From contig JAJEIT010000036.1 of assembly GCA_022827945.1 (NCBI GenBank), positions 1 to 32,749 on the forward strand: 32,749 bases of DNA, given 5' to 3'. Below the pieces are notes generated by a model. It did not search any database and was not told where the DNA came from. It saw only the letters and a list, made by a program, of their open reading frames with translations. The stretch's first letter is position 1; every line of letters begins with the position of its first letter. The DNA is from Dehalococcoidia bacterium. Lineage in GTDB: Bacteria; Chloroflexota; Dehalococcoidia; Tepidiformales; Tepidiformaceae. Both the position numbers and the translations under genes were made by a program. Shown here piece by piece: positions 14,907-22,960 of this stretch.

Positions 14907-16010
14907 ATGAGCCAGTACGGGCTGACGAACTTCGACGAACACCCCGTGCACCAGATCACGGAAGCGTTCGGTTCCGTCGCGGCGACGGACAAGCACTGGA
15001 ACGACGGGCACTACATCTGCCTGTGCGACATGGACGGCAACGTCCAGATGATCGGGCTGGTGCGCCTCTACACGAACAACGACGTGATCGACGGGTTCGT
15101 GTGCATCCGGCACAAGGGGAAGCAGCACAACATCCGGCTGTCGCGGCGGCTGCGGTCGGACCTGAACACGATCGGGATCGGCCCGCTGCGGATCGAGATC
15201 GTGGAGCCGATGCAGACGGTGCGGCTGGTGCTCGAGGACAACGAGCACGGCATCTCCTGCGACCTGACCTGCCGGTCGACGGCGATTCCCTACGAGGATC
15301 AGCCGTCGTACGTGCGCGAGAACGGGCGCTTCACGCGCTCGCGGGCCGTGTACGAGGTGGTGGGAACGGTCGAGGGGTCGGTGACGGTGGCAGGGGAGAC
15401 GTACACCGCAACGCCGGACAGGTGGTACTTCTTCCGGAACCACTCGTGGGGGTCGATGCCGGGACGGGGCGGCCCGCAGGAGCACGGCGCCCCCTCACAG
15501 TTCCGGCGGGAGCGGACGCAGGCGCTCCGCCAGTGGGTCCTGTTCAACATGCCGGACCACGGCGGCTTCTACCAGACCATGGACCGCAACGACGGCGTTC
15601 GCCTTCAACAGGAGGGCGCCATCCTGCTGCCCGACTCACAGATGGAAGTCACCGAGGTCGAGCACGAGCTCGAGTTCTATGCCGACGGCCCGAAGCGGGT
15701 GAAGTCGGGGAGTTTCGCCCTGACGGACGAGAACGGCACGAAGCGGGAGTACGAGCTCGAGGATCTGGGCTGGGTGTACTGCCAGGGCGGGGGCTACTTC
15801 GGTGGCTTCAACGACGGTCTGGGACAGGGCGTCTGGCGCGGTGAGTATCATGTCGAGGGCGAGGTGTGGGACGCCTCGCACCCACAGAAGATCGTCGAGG
15901 AAGACGGCACGGAGAAAGAGTTCGACCACGCGTGGGCGGAGAGCTTCACGCTGCTGCGGAGCGGCGATGACGTGGGTCTCGCGCACTTCGAGGCGGTGGT
16001 CTTCGAGTAA
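14907..16010 (+). CDS. CrtC/AttH-like lipocalin-type protein (DUF7064/7065-like)
   Basis: A 367-residue cytoplasmic protein rich in beta strands. The segments SVTVAGETYTATPDRWYFFRNHSWG, with RNHSWG at 177-182, and a final LLRSGDDVGLAHFEAVVFE resemble the two-domain lipocalin-like family that includes carotenoid hydratase CrtC and AttH. Related proteins of unknown function occur beside terpenoid or steroid catabolic genes; I recognise the pattern only loosely. A purine-rich GAAGGGATA precedes the ATG. It lies 29 bases after the LLM oxidoreductase and 42 bases before the epimerase. It may bind or hydrate an isoprenoid-like compound, which is an inference. Confidence 0.6.
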   Translation: MSQYGLTNFDEHPVHQITEAFGSVAATDKHWNDGHYICLCDMDGNVQMIGLVRLYTNNDVIDGFVCIRHKGKQHNIRLSRRLRSDLNTIGIGPLRIEIVEPMQTVRLVLEDNEHGISCDLTCRSTAIPYEDQPSYVRENGRFTRSRAVYEVVGTVEGSVTVAGETYTATPDRWYFFRNHSWGSMPGRGGPQEHGAPSQFRRERTQALRQWVLFNMPDHGGFYQTMDRNDGVRLQQEGAILLPDSQMEVTEVEHELEFYADGPKRVKSGSFALTDENGTKREYELEDLGWVYCQGGGYFGGFNDGLGQGVWRGEYHVEGEVWDASHPQKIVEEDGTEKEFDHAWAESFTLLRSGDDVGLAHFEAVVFE

Positions 16011-16052
16011 CGGACGGCAGGCGTACGCAGCCGGCCGCACGGAGGGAAGGCG

Positions 16053-17087
16053 ATGAAGGCGTTGGTATTCGGCGGGTCCACGTTCGTGGGGCTGCGCACC
16101 GTGAAGGAACTGGCCGCGCGCGGTCACGAGGTGACCGTGCTGAACCGGGGCGTGACCTCGGTCGACCTGCCGCCGGGGACGGAGCGGCTCATCGCCGACC
16201 GGACGGACAACGAGTCGATGAAGGCCGCGCTCGGCGGCCGCGAGTTCGACGCCGTGTTCGACATCTCCGGGTTCGTGATGGTGGCGGGCAAGTCGGACCT
16301 GGATTTCCTCATCGACCTGCTCGACGGGCAGATCGGCCACTACGTCTACTGCAGCTCGATCATGTGCTACGAGCCGTCGGGGAACATGCCCTGGCCGGAG
16401 ACGAACGCCTACACGGACCAACCCCGGGACACCTACGGGGGGTTCAAGGCGTACACCGAAAAGCGGCTGTTCGAGCAGCACCGGAAGACGGGTTTCCCGG
16501 TGACGGCCGTGCGGCCGGCGGCGATCTACGGGCCGAACAACAACATCTACGACATGGAGGCGCCGATGTTCCTGCGTCTCCTGCGGGGCCTTCCCATCCT
16601 GATCCCGCACGAGGGGTTGGTCACCTGCTCGTACGGGCACGTGGACGACCTCGTGCGGTTCCAGATCGACATCGCCGGACAGGACGTGGCCAAGGGCGAG
16701 GCGTTCAATCTGACGAACGAAGGGGTGACGACCCAGTACTACGTGGAGACGCTGGCGGACATCGTCGGGAAGCCGGCGGACATCGTGTACATCCCCGAGG
16801 ACAAGCTGCCGGACATGGGATTCAACTGGCGTCAGCCGGAGAACAAGCCGGTGTTCGGCCACCTCTTCGGGCGCATGCACCACTCCGTGCTGAGCATCCG
16901 CAAGGCCGAGACCCTGATGGGCTTCCAGAACGAGTACGACTTCCGCAGCGGGCATGCCCATACCTTCGAGTGGTTCATGGAGGAGGGCATGGACTACATC
17001 GGTGAGAACCCGAAAGACCCGCTCTGGGGCGGCGGCTGGGACTTCGAGCGCGAGGCCGAGGCGGCTGCGGCGCTTCGCAGCAGCTAG
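16053..17087 (+). CDS. NAD-dependent epimerase/dehydratase (extended SDR)
   Basis: A 344-residue extended SDR. The Rossmann loop is GGSTFVG (7-13) right at the N-terminus, followed by KELAARGHEVTVLNRG, and the catalytic pair is Tyr128 and Lys132 in YGGFK. The GGSTFVG variant, rather than GxTGFIG, is typical of the atypical epimerase branch that includes the chloroplast CSP41-like proteins. GGAGGGAAGG lies just before the ATG. It may act on a sugar nucleotide or on a small ketone/alcohol. Its position in a catabolic-looking cluster favours the latter, but the sequence does not decide. Confidence 0.88.
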   Translation: MKALVFGGSTFVGLRTVKELAARGHEVTVLNRGVTSVDLPPGTERLIADRTDNESMKAALGGREFDAVFDISGFVMVAGKSDLDFLIDLLDGQIGHYVYCSSIMCYEPSGNMPWPETNAYTDQPRDTYGGFKAYTEKRLFEQHRKTGFPVTAVRPAAIYGPNNNIYDMEAPMFLRLLRGLPILIPHEGLVTCSYGHVDDLVRFQIDIAGQDVAKGEAFNLTNEGVTTQYYVETLADIVGKPADIVYIPEDKLPDMGFNWRQPENKPVFGHLFGRMHHSVLSIRKAETLMGFQNEYDFRSGHAHTFEWFMEEGMDYIGENPKDPLWGGGWDFEREAEAAAALRSS

Positions 17088-17098
17088 CGCGAACCCGC

Positions 17099-17554
17099 AT
17101 GCCGGAGGCGAAACGACCGACCGTCGACGAGGTGCTCGCAGGGGCGCTGCACACGATCGAGAACCAGCTCCTTCCCAACCTGGAGGACACGTGGGCGCGG
17201 GCGGCGGCGAGCCAGCTCATGGGGACGCTCGAGTATGCGCGGGGGCTTCTCGCCACCGACGAGCACGTGGACGCACAGGTCGACGCGGTGGAGGCGGTCA
17301 TCGCCGACCTGCTGCGGGACCACCCGGGCCTGGAGGCGGTGCTGGAAGGAAGCGGGGGCGAGACGCGCGGGTTCACGGTGCTGGACCAGGCGAGCCGCTT
17401 GCTGAGCCACGCGGTCGCGAACGACTCGCCCGAGGCGGAGGCTATCCGGGACCAGCTGCGGCCGCTCATCGTCCAGCAGGCGACGGACACCCTGAACGAG
17501 ACAATGCCGATGCTGATGGCATTTGGCGGGAGGCCGCGCCGTGTTGAACGTTGA
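17099..17554 (+). CDS. Small helical protein, partner of the APH-like kinase
   Basis: A 151-residue protein that I do not recognise as a named family. It reads as mostly alpha-helical and acidic, with IENQLLPNLEDTWARAAASQ near residue 20, no membrane segment and no cofactor motif. GGAGGC-type purines are weak before the ATG at 17099. It overlaps the kinase gene by 14 bases, so the two proteins are probably made together and may form a complex. A comparable two-gene arrangement, APH kinase plus small helper, is known for LvaA/LvaB in levulinate degradation; whether this protein is related to LvaB cannot be judged by eye. Confidence 0.7.
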   Translation: MPEAKRPTVDEVLAGALHTIENQLLPNLEDTWARAAASQLMGTLEYARGLLATDEHVDAQVDAVEAVIADLLRDHPGLEAVLEGSGGETRGFTVLDQASRLLSHAVANDSPEAEAIRDQLRPLIVQQATDTLNETMPMLMAFGGRPRRVER

Positions 17555-18527
17555 GGTCGCGCGGCCGCAGATAGCGGCCTACCTCTCCGCCAAGCTCTCG
17601 TCGGACGGCGGGGTGGAGGTGGGGCCGCTGGAGCGCATCACCATCGGGCACTCGCGCGGGATGTTCCGCGTGAACGCGAGCTACCGGCAAGGCGGGGAGG
17701 CGGTGGAGCGGTCGTTCGCGCTGCGGGTGGAGCAGGCGGGGATGTTCGGGACGAACACGCTCGATGAGGTGCGCACGATGCGGTCGATGCGGGCGGCGGG
17801 GTTCCCCGTGGCCAACATCCGCTTCGTGGAGTTCGACCCGGCGGTCATCGGGACGCCGTTCTTCGTGATGGACTGGGTGGAGGGGAGCAGCGGGCCGCCG
17901 AACGACGCGGCCCTGCGCGACTACGTGACGAAGCTGCACGAGCTGCACCAGATCGACTGGCGGAAGAAGGAGATCCCGTTCGCACGCATCCCCTCGGTGC
18001 CGGTCGACGCGGTCCACCAGCAGGTAGACCGCTGGATGGACGTCCATCGCTGGGGTCGCGTGCTGCCGGAACCCCTACTGGAAGAAGCGGCGACGTGGCT
18101 GAAGCGGAACGCCCCGGACGACCTGCACCTGACGCTGGTGCACGGCGACCCGGGCCCGCTCAACTTCATTCACAAGGGCGACGAGGTGCAGGCGTTCACG
18201 GACTGGGAGTTCTCGCACATCGGCGACCCGAACGAGGACTGGCTGTTCCTGGGCGGCATGCGGGGCCGCGGCGTGATGGAGCCGCCCGAGTGGCGCGAGT
18301 ACATCGCGGACGTAACGGGGCACGTGATCACGAAGGAGACATGGGCCTACTGGGATGTGTTCAACCAGTTCAAGGGCGCCTGCGCAAACACCTCGGCGCT
18401 TCGCATCTTCATCACGGGGGCGAACCCGGCGCCGAACATGGCGGCCATCGGGACGGCCCTGAAGCTCTCAATGGTTCAGCACCTCTCCACTATCATCGGC
18501 ATGTCATACGCCCGGGAGGGCGAGTAA
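17541..18527 (+). CDS. APH-family phosphotransferase (possible hydroxyacyl-CoA kinase)
   Basis: A 328-residue aminoglycoside-phosphotransferase-like kinase. The catalytic loop VHGDPGPLNF (His201-Gly-Asp203) and the metal-binding FTDWEF (Asp221-Trp-Glu223) are intact. The N-lobe, GHSRGMFRV followed by FALRVEQ, fits the ATP-binding region. GTG 17541 is chosen because GGAGG lies seven bases upstream; a TTG at 17523 is the alternative. In catabolic clusters such kinases resemble the kinase part of ACAD10/11 and LvaA, which phosphorylate 4-hydroxyacyl-CoA. With SDR and acyl-CoA dehydrogenase genes nearby this is a plausible role, but antibiotic or other small-molecule phosphorylation is not excluded. 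Confidence 0.88.
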   Translation: MLNVEVARPQIAAYLSAKLSSDGGVEVGPLERITIGHSRGMFRVNASYRQGGEAVERSFALRVEQAGMFGTNTLDEVRTMRSMRAAGFPVANIRFVEFDPAVIGTPFFVMDWVEGSSGPPNDAALRDYVTKLHELHQIDWRKKEIPFARIPSVPVDAVHQQVDRWMDVHRWGRVLPEPLLEEAATWLKRNAPDDLHLTLVHGDPGPLNFIHKGDEVQAFTDWEFSHIGDPNEDWLFLGGMRGRGVMEPPEWREYIADVTGHVITKETWAYWDVFNQFKGACANTSALRIFITGANPAPNMAAIGTALKLSMVQHLSTIIGMSYAREGE

Positions 18528-18539
18528 GGGAGACAAGCA

Positions 18540-18956
18540 ATGGCGGGACAGCAAGAGATCGACACAGCCATCGAGCTGTTCAAGGCGTGGAGCAGCGGCG
18601 ATGCGGACGCGCCCGGGCCCTTTTTCGCGGAGGAGTGCATCCTGCGCGACATCGTGGCGGGCGAGGATAAGGTCGGCTGGCCGGCCATCCGCGAGTTCTT
18701 CGCGGGGGGGCTTGAGGGCGCCCCCGACCTGGCGCTTATCCCGGAGAAGTTCTGGACGGCCGACGACGGCGTGGCCTTCACGTGGCGCATGAGCGCGACC
18801 GTCACGCACGAGGCGTTCGGAGCAGAGCACAAGGGCAAGAAGTGGTACTCCGACGGGATGACCTACCTGGAGTTCGACGACGCCGGCAAGGTGACGCTGG
18901 AGGTGGACTACCACCACGGCGGCGCGATGCTGCGCTCGCTGGAGAGCCAGTCCTAG
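18540..18956 (+). CDS. NTF2-like / SnoaL-type protein
   Basis: A 138-residue NTF2-like protein: N-terminal helices (IDTAIELFKAWSSGDADAPG), then FFAEECILRDIV, a WPAIREFFAGG helix and strands with FTWRMSATVTHEAFG and GMTYLEFDDAGKV. It is only distantly similar to the NTF2-like protein at 8833. AAGGGAGA precedes the ATG. It lies 12 bases after the kinase gene and ends the six-gene cluster, converging with the permease gene 27 bases away. It could be a small isomerase, hydrolase or binding protein for the pathway intermediate; no catalytic residues can be assigned. Confidence 0.82.
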   Translation: MAGQQEIDTAIELFKAWSSGDADAPGPFFAEECILRDIVAGEDKVGWPAIREFFAGGLEGAPDLALIPEKFWTADDGVAFTWRMSATVTHEAFGAEHKGKKWYSDGMTYLEFDDAGKVTLEVDYHHGGAMLRSLESQS

Positions 18957-18983
18957 GCGTTCAAGCGGATTCCGGCCCCTGGA

Positions 18984-19901
18984 TCAGATCAGGCCCGAGC
19001 CGCGGAGGCGCGGGTCGAGCACGTCGCGGATGGAATCGCCGAAGAAGTTGAAGGCGAGGACGGCGAGCGCGAGGGCGGCGCCGGGGAAGATCACGAGCCA
19101 CCAGGCAAGGCGGAAGAACGGGCGGTTGCTGGGTCCGAGGTCCTGCGCCCAGGACGGTGTCCCCGGCTCGAGGCCGAGGCCGAGGAAGGTGATGCTCGCC
19201 TCGGTGAGCATGGCGGCGGGGATGGTGATGCTGGCGGCCACGATCACGAGCGGCGCGAGGTTGGGAAGGATGTGGCGTAACATGATGCGGCCGCCGGAGG
19301 CGCCGATCACGCGCGCGGCCTCCACGTAGGTAACAGAGCGCTCCTGGATGACATTGCCGCGGAAGAGGCGGATGGCGATGGGCGTGAAGGTGAAGGCAAT
19401 GGAGAACACGAGCGTCTGCACGCTGCGATCGATTGCTGTCGTGAACATCAGGAGCCAGAGGATGCCGGGGACGGCGATGATGATCTCGATGAGGCGCGAG
19501 ATGATGATGTCGACGAGGCCGCCGAGGAAGCCGGCTGCAAGCGCGAGGATAACGGCAGCAGCAATCGTGACGGCGACAGCGCCGAAGCCAATGGTGAGCG
19601 TGGGGCGGCCGCCATAGAGCACGCGCGACCACACGTCGCGCCGGCTGCGGTCGGTGCCGAAGAAGTGGTCGCCGCTGGGCGCATCCAGCGCCGCGGCCTC
19701 GCGGATGGAGGTCTTGGGGTCGACGGTGTTGAGCTGCCCCGCGAACACGGAGCCGACGATCATGACGATGATGATGATGGCGCCGACCGTGCCGAGCGGC
19801 TGCGTGCGGACAAAACGGCCGAGGGCGGTGAGCGCCCTGCGGGCGGCATTCGGTCGTGCCTCAAGGCCGAGGGAGCCGGCAACTTCTTCAGCGCTGGTCA
19901 T
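18984..19901 (-). CDS. ABC transporter permease, DppC type
   Basis: A 305-residue inner-membrane permease of the peptide/nickel (DppC/OppC) family. The N-terminal region has LGTVGAIIIIVMIVGSVFA, then DHFFGTDRSRRDVWSRVLYG, the characteristic DppC segment, and the EAA loop EAARVIGASGGRIMLRHILPN. Start ATG 19901 is chosen because GGAG precedes it and the upstream permease ends 15 bases before. The frame stays open 14 codons further, but into the preceding gene. It forms a heterodimeric channel with the DppB-type protein. No ATPase gene follows: downstream is a convergent gene, so the ATPases must be encoded elsewhere. Confidence 0.93.
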   Translation of the reverse strand: MTSAEEVAGSLGLEARPNAARRALTALGRFVRTQPLGTVGAIIIIVMIVGSVFAGQLNTVDPKTSIREAAALDAPSGDHFFGTDRSRRDVWSRVLYGGRPTLTIGFGAVAVTIAAAVILALAAGFLGGLVDIIISRLIEIIIAVPGILWLLMFTTAIDRSVQTLVFSIAFTFTPIAIRLFRGNVIQERSVTYVEAARVIGASGGRIMLRHILPNLAPLVIVAASITIPAAMLTEASITFLGLGLEPGTPSWAQDLGPSNRPFFRLAWWLVIFPGAALALAVLAFNFFGDSIRDVLDPRLRGSGLI

Positions 19902-19915
19902 CGCGACGGCTCCAA

Positions 19916-20863
19916 TCAGTACCGGATACGCGGGTCGACCCACGCATAAGCGACGTCGACGAGCAGGGTGATGAGGAGGAACCAGGTGGCGAACACGACG
20001 ACCACCGCCTGGATGATCATGAAGTCGCGCTCACCCACGGCGGAGATGACCCAGAGACCCATGCCGGGGATGTTGAAGATGCTCTCCATGATGACGGAGC
20101 CGCCCAGCACCAGGCTGAACTGGAGGCCGATGATGGTGAAGAGCGCGATCATGGACGGACGGAAGACGTGGCGGGAGACGACGACGGACTCGCGCAGCCC
20201 CTTGGCGCGGGCGGTGCGTACCTGGTCGCTTCGCAAAACCTCGAGCATGGAGGAACGCACGATGCGGGCGATGGTGCCACCCCCGGCGAGAGCGATGATG
20301 AAGGCGGGGATGGCCAGGATCTGGAGGTGGGTGAGCGGCTCTTCCCAGCCGACCCAGTCGGGGGCGACGCGCGTCCCCCACCACACGGCGGGGAAGATCA
20401 CCACGAGCGTCGCGATCCAGAAGTTGGGCACGGAGAGCCCCATAACCGCAAGAAAGCGCAGCACGTAGTCCGACATCGTTCCGGACCTGACAGCAGAGAC
20501 GGCTCCCACGGGGATGCCGATCAAGAGGGTGAAGGCGATGGAGAGCAGTCCTATCTGGGCCGTGTTCCAGATTCGCTTGCCCAACTCCTCATTGATGTGG
20601 GCGCGCTGAGAGAGCGAGTAGCCGAAGTCACCGCGGAGGACGATGTCTCCCAGCCACTTGAAGTACTGGTTGACCTTGTTCTCGTTGAGGCCGAGCTCTT
20701 CCCGAACGACATCGAAGCACTGCTGGTCGAAGTTGCCGGCGGCTCCACAGCGGACGTCGGCGGCATCGCCGGGAACCGCCCGCATGAAGATGAACACGAT
20801 GATGGAGATGAGGATCAGGGTGAAGGGAACGAGCAGCAGCCGGCGGATGATGTACGCCTGCAT
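19916..20863 (-). CDS. ABC transporter permease, DppB type
   Basis: A 315-residue inner-membrane permease of the DppB/OppB family: the start MQAYIIRRLLLVPFTLILIS, then FIFMRAVPGDAA, a periplasmic Cys-containing loop (VRCGAAGNFDQQCFD), and the EAA-type loop TARAKGLRESVVVSRHVFRPS. GGAGGA lies four bases before ATG 20863. It is preceded by the binding-protein gene and separated from it by 77 bases that contain a strong hairpin. The pair with the DppC-type gene implies import of a peptide or similar solute; the substrate is not predictable. Confidence 0.94.
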   Translation of the reverse strand: MQAYIIRRLLLVPFTLILISIIVFIFMRAVPGDAADVRCGAAGNFDQQCFDVVREELGLNENKVNQYFKWLGDIVLRGDFGYSLSQRAHINEELGKRIWNTAQIGLLSIAFTLLIGIPVGAVSAVRSGTMSDYVLRFLAVMGLSVPNFWIATLVVIFPAVWWGTRVAPDWVGWEEPLTHLQILAIPAFIIALAGGGTIARIVRSSMLEVLRSDQVRTARAKGLRESVVVSRHVFRPSMIALFTIIGLQFSLVLGGSVIMESIFNIPGMGLWVISAVGERDFMIIQAVVVVFATWFLLITLLVDVAYAWVDPRIRY

Positions 20864-20893
20864 GACTCCTCCTTCCCTCCGTTCCCAGAACCT

Positions 20894-20924
20894 CCGGTCC
20901 CCGACCACACAGGCCGGGGACCGG
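20894..20924 (-). terminator. Intergenic hairpin between the binding-protein and permease genes
   Basis: Perfect 10-bp arms (20894-20903 and 20915-20924) around an 11-base loop, 16 bases after the stop of the binding-protein gene and 30 bases before the permease start. There is no T-run. It may be a partial terminator or a 3'-end protector that keeps binding-protein mRNA more abundant than permease mRNA. Confidence 0.5.
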
Positions 20925-20940
20925 GCGCTTGCTCAACCGC

Positions 20941-22854
20941 CTAGCCGGCGATCCACATGTTCTGGGCGCGCCGGTAGCCCATCGACGCGTTGTTGGCGAT
21001 GTCGGGCACAGGCGGGACGTTCCGCAGGCGCGCGCCCATGGCGTAGTACTGGACGGAGGCCACGGGCAGCGGCAGAACGCAGCAGAAGTTCGTGAAGATG
21101 TACCGCTGCATGTCCTGGAGGATCGCCTTGCGCTCCTCCGGGTCGACGGTCGCGCCCTGGAGGTCGTAGCGACCCTGCAGTTCGCTCCCGATCTCGTCCG
21201 TGACCGCGATGATCTCCTCGTCGTAGAACGCCGAGAGCACGTGATCGAAGGTATAGAGACCGCCGAAGATCGCGCCGTACCCGTTGGGCACGTAGTGGGT
21301 GAGCGCGTTGTAGTCGGGAATGGTGGAGAGCGAGTTCTCGCCCGCGATGAAGTAGTGCCAGATCTTCTCGCTCGGCGGCGCCGTCGCGATCGCCACGTAG
21401 GTGGCGAGGTCGGCGGGCTCGAGCTGGGTGGGAACGCCGAGGTTCTCCTCGATGCTCTGGGCGATGAACTCGATGTGGCGAGTGCTCGTGCCGAACGTCG
21501 CGATGACGGTTACGAACCCGTCGGGGAAGACGTCGTCGCCCCCGCCCTGCGCCCAGAGCGCGCGGGCGCGCTCGGGGTCGAACTGCTGGAGCTCGCGAAT
21601 CTCGTCCTGGGGAAGCACCTGCGAGAACGCCGGGCCGACGGGAGCGCCGCGGATGCCCTCGCCGTCGAGGACGACGTCGATGTAGCCCTCCCAGTCGATC
21701 GAGAGCGACAACGCCTCGCGCAGGAGCGGGTGCTGGGCCCACTTGTAGGCGTCGAGCTCCATGATGGCGTGGTCGTTGGCGGGGCCCTCGATGATCTGGA
21801 CGTTCTCCTCACCCTCGAACAGCTGCGCCTGGATCTTGTCAATGCCTCCGAGGACGTCGGCGTCACCTGCCAGCAGGCGCGCCTCACGGGCGGCCTGGTC
21901 GACGATGATGGCGTCCTCCCAGCGATCGATGTAGGGCATTTCGTCGGTGAAGCGTCCGCGGGCGGTGGAGTGCCCCCGGTAGTTGGGGTTCCGAACGTAC
22001 GTATTTCCGGTCTCGTCGATGTTCTCGAACATGTACGCGCCGGCGCCGGCGTTGGGGACGTCGTGGAGGCCACCGCCGGCGGCCTCGACCATCTCGCGGT
22101 TGACGATGGCCATGGCGCTTGACCCCAGCGACGGGATGGCAGAGGCCCAGGGGAACGCGAGGTTGATGGTCAGGGTCTGAGCGTCGGGCGTATCGAAGGA
22201 AGCCCCGCGATCGACGCCCATCCAGCCCCACTGCAGCTGGTTCACCTCGGAACCGAATTCGGAGAGGCTCGTCGGGAAACGGCTGTAGCTGAAGGCCACG
22301 TCCTCGGAGGTCAGGTCGCGACCACCGGCGGCGTTGGGATTGAACTTCAGGCCATCCTCGAGGTTGAAGACCAGGGTGGTGGCGTCGGGCTGCTCCCAGC
22401 CGTTAGCAGCATCGCCCCAGGCCTCTTCCTCGACCAGCGAGTAGCCGAGCAGGTGGTTGTAGGTGAGCGCCGTCCAGGTCGGGTCCGTGACGGTGACCGA
22501 GGGGTCGAGCGTCGTGTTCTGGGCCGACTTCTGGTGCTGGAACGTTCCGCCGCGCTGGATCGGGTCGGCGGCTTCGGTGGCCTCGGCCTCGGCGGCCTGG
22601 GCAGCCTCGGTGGCTTCCGCCTCCGCAGCCTGAGCGGCCTCGGTGGCCTCGGCGTCGGCGGCCTGCTCGGCCGCCTCGGTCGCGCGGGCCGCCTGGGTGG
22701 CCGCCGGGGCGGCGCTGTCGTCGTCGTCGTCATCGTCTCCGCAGCCAACGGCTACGAGCGCGGCTGCGCCGGCGCCAACGGCCGCGCCTCCCGCGAGGAC
22801 TCGCCGTCGCGAAACGCGCCGGCGCCAGTACTTTCCCCAATACCCTTCTGCCAT
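20941..22854 (-). CDS. Family-5 ABC solute-binding lipoprotein, copy 1
   Basis: A 637-residue extracytoplasmic binding protein (SBP_bac_5, peptide/nickel type). The N-terminus carries a twin-arginine signal SRRRVLAGG (15-23) followed by a lipobox AVGC (Cys38), so it is probably a Tat-exported lipoprotein. An Asp run (DDDDDDD) and an Ala/Glu/Thr-rich linker to about residue 110 tether the binding domain. The body has SVTVTDPTWTALTYNHLLGY, EDVAFSYSRFP, and PDYNALTHYVPNGYG. ATG 22854 is preceded by AGGAGGGATGAA. It lies 106 bases after a paralogue and directly before the permease pair. The ligand is unknown. Confidence 0.93.
   Translation of the reverse strand: MAEGYWGKYWRRRVSRRRVLAGGAAVGAGAAALVAVGCGDDDDDDDSAAPAATQAARATEAAEQAADAEATEAAQAAEAEATEAAQAAEAEATEAADPIQRGGTFQHQKSAQNTTLDPSVTVTDPTWTALTYNHLLGYSLVEEEAWGDAANGWEQPDATTLVFNLEDGLKFNPNAAGGRDLTSEDVAFSYSRFPTSLSEFGSEVNQLQWGWMGVDRGASFDTPDAQTLTINLAFPWASAIPSLGSSAMAIVNREMVEAAGGGLHDVPNAGAGAYMFENIDETGNTYVRNPNYRGHSTARGRFTDEMPYIDRWEDAIIVDQAAREARLLAGDADVLGGIDKIQAQLFEGEENVQIIEGPANDHAIMELDAYKWAQHPLLREALSLSIDWEGYIDVVLDGEGIRGAPVGPAFSQVLPQDEIRELQQFDPERARALWAQGGGDDVFPDGFVTVIATFGTSTRHIEFIAQSIEENLGVPTQLEPADLATYVAIATAPPSEKIWHYFIAGENSLSTIPDYNALTHYVPNGYGAIFGGLYTFDHVLSAFYDEEIIAVTDEIGSELQGRYDLQGATVDPEERKAILQDMQRYIFTNFCCVLPLPVASVQYYAMGARLRNVPPVPDIANNASMGYRRAQNMWIAG
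22568..22685 (-). repeat. Imperfect 27-bp coding repeats in the binding-protein linker
   Basis: Codes for a low-complexity linker of repeated nine-residue units close to AEATEAAQA (about residues 57-95 of the protein). Such runs are prone to slippage and length change. The paralogue at 22961-24856 has a similar but shorter TEAAA-type linker. Confidence 0.6.
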
Positions 22855-22960
22855 TTCATCCCTCCTGGGAGCCCGCATATTTCGGGCCAATCACGGCATT
22901 CATAACGGAAGCCAATGCGCCTTTCAATAGCGCACGGGCCGGATCTGGCGCTCGTCTCCG

